From Saccharina japonica (lineage: Eukaryota > Sar > Phaeophyceae > Laminariales > Laminariaceae): a stretch of 64,000 nucleotides of DNA. This document shows, piece by piece, positions 14,901-23,900 of this stretch. Below the pieces are notes generated by a model. The model was given only the letters and a program-made list of their open reading frames with translations, was not told where the DNA came from and did not search any database. The translations under genes were made by a program, and so were the position numbers. The stretch lies in assembly GCA_008828725.1 (NCBI GenBank), contig MEHQ01004020.1, positions 1,014,593 through 1,078,592 on the forward strand, given 5' to 3'. How positions within the stretch are numbered: position 1 is the first letter of the stretch; every line of letters begins with the position of its first letter.

Positions 14901-17900
14901 GCCAAATAGTATGAACCACAACGTCAAATAATATCTAGGACAACAAACTGCAGATTATTATATTATCGGTTCCCGGTCCTAATTCTACTTTTCTTTCTTA
15001 TGTATATATTTCGAACTGCGTTGTATACTATACTTTTCTGTGGCATGGGAGGGAGAGCAGCTGGCTGACATATCTACCGCACCATCCAACGTTGTGTCCT
15101 GCGTGTATGTCTTTGCTCATAAACGCATCTTCCTTCCTCCCCTGTCTGGGTTATACTGTACGAATTATCGGACGACGGAGGCACCCAATGGTCCAACACC
15201 ATTGTACTCCTCCACAACCGAGGTTACTCCGAGACTTCTACAGTTTATCCCATATCATATCTTGACCTGGCTGTATTTGAAAACCCCTCCCAGCTACTAG
15301 TTTACAAGACACATGCCCTGCATCGTCCGCATTATTCCGGGTGCACCCCTTATATGCATCGGACTTCCATGTTCCTTCTCGCTTTATGACTCGTCCCGAC
15401 ACGTCGCTTCCAGCCGCAAGCGTCGAGGCACTTCCTAATCTCGGCGAGTTGAGGGCGGAATCCTTGGGAATACGTCCCAACTTTCCAACTACATCTCTCA
15501 GCGCTCGCAACGCTTGTCAATATCCCCATGCTCTTACTTGCCCCCCTGAACGGTATGAAGAATGTGGCGCGTGCTTAGGTGGCGCTGCATGGCATGACAG
15601 TAGTGCCCCCATAAGAGCAACGGCTCCGCCACCCTCAGCCAGCTCAGAACACGAGCCCCGAACGTCGCTCCGTGTACGTACAGCAACGCTACCAACTTGA
15701 GCCTGGTCGTCTTTATGGCCGCAGAATCGCACCTTAAGACGGTCGCCATCAATGCATTGAAGACGCCTTAACTGACTGAAACGAACGCAACATCACTTCG
15801 CGTGAGACATGTGCTGGGTGCACCTCACCTGAGCCCTTCGCAAATACCCCCTCTGACCTAGCGAAGAAACAAAGTAAAATAGCTCATACCCAAACATAGC
15901 CTAGTCACTCAACCCCCAGAACCCCAGGAAGGCATAAATTCCTGCCCCTTGCTCACCATATCTCACGATGTAGGGATCCAAACCCGTGAGCGTGTTGCCG
16001 CCATTGTAGGTGATCGCGAAATACCTTGCAATACACTCTCGATCAACGGCGCTCGTAAGATGTTTACCTGCCAAATATCCTTCCCGCCCGACTCACTGCG
16101 GGTGGTTAGACCATTCATGTTGGCAAATCATACACTGGTGAATATTGCACTTGTATCCACAGCCGAAACCTCTTGTGCATGTTGCCAAGTTAAACTGCAA
16201 ACGTGGTGTTACCGTCTACCTCTTCTGCCTTCTTCACGGAGGTTCAGCGAGGAAGTATGCAATATTCTGAAATAATTTCGCCCGTTTTCGACAAACCAAG
16301 AAATACCGACGACAATATCCAGGTGCTCTACATCTCACGACAATCACCAAAACTCCCTGCACTGCCAATTCAGCCACCCAGTGTCACTTACAGCTCTCGA
16401 CATTGAACCGAAGCCGTCAATTAGGCCACGCACACCTTGTCGAAATTGCACGATTGCCCCCATTGACATTAGTATGTTCGGCTCGCTTTAGGAAGAATTG
16501 TGAACTACTGGAACCACACTGTGCCCCATCGCTAACACACAGATAGGTATACCAGCACGACTATGCAGTTTGTTTTTTGACATTACACATCGGCCTTGTA
16601 CCGCTGTAAGTTGTGGTCGCCTTGCTGGGTTTGAAAATGTTACTGACGGCGCTCACCAAGCGGTGGTCCAGTGCACATATCTTGTCTTTCACATACTGGT
16701 ATTCGGCTAATAGTTCATGCAACATAATATATTATGAGCCCCATTGCGACCACGCTGTAAAGGTACTGGCACGTATTGTACAATATCGCCCGGCCGCGAC
16801 ATGTGAGCAAAATTTCAACAATAACTGCTTACGGTTCACCCATCACTGATGCCATTTCTGCCACTAAGGTCGGCTATCTACAAGTATCCGCGTTCGAGAT
16901 ACCTCGAACGTTTGACTGTGAAGATCTCTCCTCAGCACGTGGTGAGAGACTCATTAATTACAACATTCTAATATACTCGTAAACGATACATTGAATGCTC
17001 GCCCAAGGACTGTTGGACGTTTCCAGTAAAATAGTGCAAGTATTTCTCGCCCCATCGCTACCGCGAGGGGTAACAGCGAGACGACGCAGATGCACTATTG
17101 ACAGTGGCACCGTGCTGCTGTGAGTATTGTCGCTCTGCCGCAACACGTTGATAAAACATAAAACAAACATTGCGGCTGCCGATTGACCCATCAGTGATGC
17201 GAGTTCTGCCACTAAGGTCGACTACGAATGTGAGAGCATCCGCGTCCACGACAACTCGAACGTTTGACTGTGAAGATTCCCTCTCAACTCGTGATGAGAC
17301 ACGCATTCATTCCGCGATAATAGCATACTCGTAACTATAATTGTTGCATGCACGCCCTATGGTCTATTTATATTGTTAGCCAAGTTTTCGAACATTTTGC
17401 ACCCCATTTCGACCGCAATGCATAATAACGATAATACCTAGGTGCACTTTTGACAGTGGCATAGTACCGCTGTAAATATCGTCGCCCTGCCGCGACATGT
17501 GAGAAAAAATCAAAATAATGCTGCTCACGGTTCACACATCAGTGTCGCGCATTCTGCGACTGAGATCGACTATCTACAAGTATTCGCGCTCGAGACATCT
17601 CGAACGATGGCTTTGAAGATTCCCTCTTAACTGGTGGGGAGACACTCATTCATTGGGCCTTAGTAATATACTCCTAAACATTACTGTGGAATGCACGCCC
17701 CACGTCGTAAACTTTTAGAAACCCTCACAAATTTTCTGCGCCACTTTGCGACCACGAGGGGTAGCAGCGAGAATACCCGTATAAACTAGTGTCAGCGGTA
17801 TGGTACGGCTGTAAGTATCGCCGCCCTGGCGGGGCATGTGAGCAAAATTCAAAATATTGCTACTCACGGTTCACCCATCAGTGTTGCGATTTCTACCACA

Positions 17901-20900
17901 GAGGTTGGCTACTACAAGTATTCGCGCTCGAAATATCTCGAACGTTTGGCTGTGAAGATTCCCGCTCGGCTCGGGGCGAGACACTCATTCACTCTTCGTA
18001 AACATTCATGTTTCATTGAGCTCTGCTGGACGTTTTCAGTAAAGTCTGCAAATAGTATGCGTGAATACTCAGATACGTGTTTGCCAGCGGCGCCGTACCG
18101 CTGTGAGTGTGAACGCACAGCAAACGTTGTTGGTCACGGTTCACCCAGCAGTGATGCGATTCACCCGGCCGTGATACCATTTATGTCGCTGCGGTCGTCT
18201 CACTACAAGTATCCACGTCCGATACATTTCGAATGCTTTGGCTATGAAGATTACCTCTCAACGCGTGGCGAGACACTCATTCACTACACCATAACCATAT
18301 ACTGGTAAATATTCATGTAACTGTGAATATCCTGCGCCCCATCGCGACCGCGAGGGGTAACAGCAAGAATACGCAGGGGCACGTTTGCCAGCGGCATCGT
18401 ACCGCTGTAAGTATCGTCGCCCTGCCGCAACATGTGAGCGAAATTGCAAATGTTGTTGTTCACGGTTAACGAAAATAGCAAACGTTATTGGTCACGGTTC
18501 CACCCAGCAGTGATACCATTTATGTGACTGAGGTCATATCTGTACAAGCATCCACGTCCGAGACATCTCGGACGTTTGGCTGTGAAGACTCCCTCTCAAC
18601 GCGTGATGAGACACTCATTCGCTTCGCCAACAATATACTCGTAAATATTCGTGTTACATCCACGACCTGCTGGATATGTTTAGTACATATAAATCTGTAA
18701 ATAATATGAGCCCCATCGCGACCGCGAGGGGTGCCATCGAGAATACTCAGGTTCACTTTTGCCAGCAACATCGCACCGCTGTACGTCACTGCGGTCGTCT
18801 CTGTGCAAGCATCCACGTCCGAGATGAACGCTTGGCTGAGAACATTTCCTCCTAACGCGTGGTGAGACACTCATTCACTGCGCCACAACCATATTCTCGT
18901 AAATATTAATGTTACATCCACGCCCTGCTGGACCTTTGTAGTACATATAAATCTCCTAATATTCTGCGCCCCATCGCGACCGCGGCGGGTGACAGCAAGA
19001 ATATTCAAGTGTACTTTGGCCAGCAACATCGTTCCTCTGTAAGCCACTGCGGTCGTGTCTCTACAAGTATCCACGCCCGAGACATGTCGAACGCTTGACT
19101 GTGAAATATCCCTCTCAACGCGTGGTGGGACACTCATCCACTACGCCACAACCATATACTCGTAAATATTCATGCTACATATACGCCTTGCTGGACGCTG
19201 TTTAGTACATATAGAACTGTAAATATTCTGCGCCCCATCACGACTGCGAGGGGCAACAGCGAGAATACTCAGGTGCACTCACGCCAGCAACATCGTACAG
19301 CTGTAAGTATCGTCGCCCTACCGCAAAATGTGAGCGAATTTACCAATGGTGTTTCTCCCGGTTCACCCAGCAGTGGTTCGATTTCTGCCACTGCGGTCGA
19401 CTATCTGCAACTGTCGGCGCCCTAGACCACTCGGGCGTTTTGGCTGCTAAGATCCCTCACAGCGAATAGCGAGACAATCGTCCAATATACCAAACTTGTA
19501 TATAATCGTAAATATTCATGTCCTATCCACACACAAGGCGTCTCGAACGGTTTGGGTGCAAATATGAATTGTTTCTGCGCTCAATCGCAACCACGAAGGC
19601 TAACAAAAATAGTATCCGGCTGCATTATTCCCAACGTCTTGAATAACCAATGTGATCATTCAGAACAATCTGTGCACCATCGCAACTACGCTAGAGGTAA
19701 CAGTGAGTATGTACGGTTTCACTATTCCAAGCGGCATCGTAGCATTGTAACTATTATTTCAAGGGGCATCGTAGCATTGTAACGTTGCCTGCCGTGACAT
19801 GTGAGCGAACGATGATGCCTCACGTTCGCCTAGCAGAGTGCAATTTCTGCCCTTGTATTCGACTATCTACGAGTACCCGCGCTCAACGTCTCGAGCGCCT
19901 TGGCTGTGAAGATTATCTCTCCCTCGACATTTCGCGTGGGAAGTCACTCTTTCACAAGTATGCCATATTATATACTCGTGCATGCCAGTAGGATGCAATT
20001 TCTGCTCCTGCAATCGGTTACCGACAAGAATCCGCGCTCAAAACCTCTCGAGTGTTTTGTTTTTTCGTCTGTGAAGATTATCTCTTACCCAGCAATCCGC
20101 GTAGGGCTGCATTCATTCAATATGCCATTTTCGTTTCCTTTCGTTTACTTTGTTTTTAGTGAGCGAAAAAAATAAAGTACTTAAATATTGCCGTTTTCCA
20201 AGCAGGGTGCAATTCCCGCCCTTGAGTTCGCCTATCTATGAGTGCCCGCGCTCAACCTCTCGGGAGTTTTCACGTGGGAAGTCACTCTTTCACATGTATG
20301 CCATATGATATATTCGTGCATGACAGTAGGATGCAAGATCTGCCCCTGCAATCGGTCACCGACAAGTATCCGCGCTCGAAACCTCTCGAGGTTTTTGTTT
20401 TATTTTGTCTGTGAAGATTGTCTCTAGCCCAGCAATCCGCGTGGGGATGCGTTCATTTATTATGCCATTGAGTTGTTTCTTTTATTAGTTCATATTTTTA
20501 CACGTGAGCGAAAAAAACCAAGTATTCTGAAAATGCCGTTTTCCAAGCAGGGTGCAATTTCCGCTCTTGAGTTCGCCTGTCTACGAGTGCCCGCGCTCGA
20601 AAGCTCTCTAGCGCTTTGGCGATGAAGATTATCTCCTGGGGAGTAACTCTTTCAGGATGCCATATGCACTCGTGCATGGCAGCAGGATCCAAGTTCTGCC
20701 CCTGCAATCGGTTACCTACAAGTATCCGCGCTTAAAACCTCTCAAGCGTTTAGGCTGTCAACATTATCTCCCACCCACCAATCCGCGTAGGGAGGCACTC
20801 ATTTTGCATGCCATATTCAATACTCGTATGTGTACCATCACGCATATTCAGTTTCGCTAGCACCACTATCGTGCTGCTTTAGTTTTACTTTTACGTTTCG

Positions 20901-23900
20901 CCCTCCGCAACCAATGAGGATTGTCCGACAATGTCGTTTACAATTCGACAAACATCAGGGCGGCCTTCTGCCTCCCTGCAGTTTTCCGGCAGTGTGATCG
21001 ATTACTATATTAACAAGTATCTCTGGCTCCCACCCGATTAATGTACGTATGAGTACACTACACATACGGCCATTCACTGCGCCTTGTGTACTCGTATCAT
21101 ATCACCGTCCTGCGGTAAATGTTTTCTCACCCTGCCGATATTGATGAGGATTTTTCGAGAATGCCGCTATTTAAGTAATTTGGAAATAAAACAGGTATCC
21201 TTGGCTTTCTCCCAATCGGTTGGCCTTAGTACGTACGTACAAGTACGCACTACAGTACAAGTATTCAGTGTGCCTTATATATTCGTAAAATACATAGCAT
21301 CGCGCTGCTGTTTCCTCGCCCTGTCGTAACATAAACATGTACCGGTATTATTTCGACTGGCACATGATATGCGTAGCATACCGCAACAATACCTTGTACG
21401 AGCTATTGTAATTTTTCGGCCACCCGTGCAGTTTTTCTGCGTCTTGGCCGACTGTTAATACTATAAACTGCGAATAAACAAGTATCCGCCCATCTGACAG
21501 ATAATGATATACTGCTGAATAGATCATCTTGATCTCTTACACCAACTGTAGCCCTGGTATATGAACACGAGTATGTTGAAGTCGGGGGTTTAGTTTGTCT
21601 CCGCTTTTCTCCGCGTTATTACTCGTACAAAGTTGATGACAGGATTTTCAGAATGACCTATCGTACAGCAGTAACCCAGCAAATATCCTGGTTGACATAG
21701 CAGAATGCTACTTAACAGGCATACTCGTACGAGTGTTACAGCAGTACGAATATACGAACACCACTGCTGCTGCTGCTGCTGCTGCTACTGTACACCAGCT
21801 GCAAGTATTTTAACATCAGTACGGAACGAGCGCTGCTGCTGCTGCCACTGCTGTGCGCCGGATACCCGGTAGTAGGTACTGTTTGTACAGCTTTACTCGC
21901 AAAACTGGGTGATGAGCAGAATTCACATCGCAGCTCGCTCGAGCCATCTGAACCAAGGTGCTGCATGCATGCACTGTTTTTATCGAAAAACTGAGCGATG
22001 AACAGAACTCACCTCGCAATTCGCTTGACCCATCTGAAAAACATCACGCCTTCGGCCTTCAAGCACCAGCAATAGGTGCATGCGCAACGCAGAACATACC
22101 GGTATGGTGCACGATGTTGATGTCTCCGCACTCGCCGCCCACACACCGCCTCTACCATGGCCGGCCCCAGGGGCTTTGCAACCCCCCTACTGTAGTACCG
22201 ATGATACTCAAGAACCACGAGTAACCACGATATGTCTGGCCCAGTGATGATGAAACTCAAGAATCACGATAAACCGCGAAATACCTGGCCTAGCGTGCGA
22301 CCGCTGTCCAGTTACAAGCAGCAGCCCTGTCTGTTCGCGTGTTCTACCAGTCTATCAGCACCGTTCAATACAGTATCCACTTGGCATTCCCACAAGCGCG
22401 ATCAACCAACTAATGTCAGTTGCTGCTGTCAAAGTGAGCTACTTACGTACTCAGCGAAATAATAGGAACCACAGCGCCGAATTATCTCTAGAACAACAAA
22501 CTGCAGATTATTCTCATCAGAAAATAAAAGAAAAATTCCATTCCATTTATTATTTTCGCCCGGCCTTTCTCTCTCCTTCCTAGTCTTAACTCAAATCTGG
22601 GGTCACAAAGTGGGCTTTTCTCCCCCCCCCCCCCACCCTATCGTACGGTTCTTGCCTTGCACTTTTATCGCGAGAAGATTTCAGCAATTTCTTCCCTCGT
22701 CAACTCTCGTCGAATTGTGCTTACCCACGCTATAATATTTGTTTTCCACAGTTGGTGTTATTTAAGAATACAAATCTCCACACATACGGAGACTCGAAGC
22801 CTCAACTTCCAACCTAACTGGCTTCGTGGCTACCTATTAGACCACCGGGGCGACCGGTGACGAGTTAGGATTACATATGAAATATTTTATCGGTTCCCGA
22901 TCACTAATCATATTCTCTAATTCAACTGGATTAAACTAGATCTCGTGACATGAATAGAGCCGGTAACGGCAAGCATACGCGTTGATTGGCATCCCTATCA
23001 TACGAGTAGCCTGTGGTACCATAGGGCAGGGGTGGATTAAAATACTTAATTGTTGATGACTTGAGTTATTAAAAGTGTGGATTGATTATTTTTGACATGA
23101 GGCATAAGATCAAACATGTGAATCAAGTACCATAAACAACATAGTTTGGGGGGTAATTAGAATAGTAGCATGCATTTCCCGAATTCGGGGAGACGAACGG
23201 AAGGCGGGGGGGGACTCATTTGTTGCTCGCCTTAGTCATTTGACCATTGACCACGCATCTCTTTCGAGACGGAGCGCCGTTCCTACTCCTAATAGAGACA
23301 CATACAACACTTGGGCGCTCATTACGTTGTTTCCATATACTACTACGAAGAATTGTCTTGCTAGTTTTATCCCGCCGCCTGTGGCCACCATCTATCTTCT
23401 AAGATAGTGATCGTTTTCTCGCTTCTCTTCAGTGTACCAAACTTCTCTACGTCACATTCGTCGATTTTTCTCATCTCCTCCTCACGTCCCTTTCCTCATT
23501 TTACCTATCACATCTGTGCATCTACTTCCTCCTCCTACCGCTGGTATACCTCCTTCTTCATTCTGGCAGGTCCAAGTCCCCTACACGAAATCGCATTTTC
23601 AGCTTTTTCGTGAAGTCCATTGGGCCGTTATACTTTTTCATTCCTATCCCTTCTCTCAACCCTCTTAAGTGTTCTTCCCCTTCTGCCTTATTTCTTAGCG
23701 CTATCCTTTCCCTTCTGTCTATCCTTTATTTGACTCCTGCCTTGTACCCCCTAAATTTCTCGATATGGCCAGCATCTCTTTTTGGTTTCCTGCACCCTTC
23801 CGTATTTTCCCAACTGCGCTATCCAGCTCGCCCTTTGGTTAATTTCTCCCAAACAGCTTCATCAGTTATAGCTGGCAACCTCTTATTTGGCATGTTCTTT

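Larger units (their letters stand above)
13886..15225. repeat. Dispersed repeat R1, copy A
   Basis: Three blocks recur at 22.2-23.1 kb in the same orientation: 13886-13965 (GGGGTGGATTAAAT...), 14190-14230 (CTGGATTAAACTGGATCTCG, then GTGACATGAATAG) and 14717-14980 (CCTGGCCCAGCGCACGACCG... to ATCGGTTCCCGGTC). Their order differs between the copies. This copy also has an inner duplication (14079-14150 resembles 14234-14300) and a pair of direct repeats of about 215 bases at 14331-14566 and 14993-15215. No coding capacity is seen. The direct repeats could be short terminal repeats of a small non-coding element, but no target-site duplication is clear. Confidence 0.7.

Noticed and set aside
15238-15752. 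Minus-strand frames considered as the first exon of the P450
   Set aside because: No membrane anchor followed by a proline hinge and no donor in the right phase. The frame at 25992-25708 has all three.
12635-21330. CRISPR-like arrays
   Set aside because: Units are 175-350 bases long, diverged and without a constant short repeat and unique spacers; they are ordinary tandem arrays in a eukaryotic intron.
22779-22860. Functional tRNA-Arg gene
   Set aside because: The A- and B-boxes are tRNA-like but the anticodon arm and acceptor stem do not pair well, and the sequence continues into a repeated body, so it is a SINE head.
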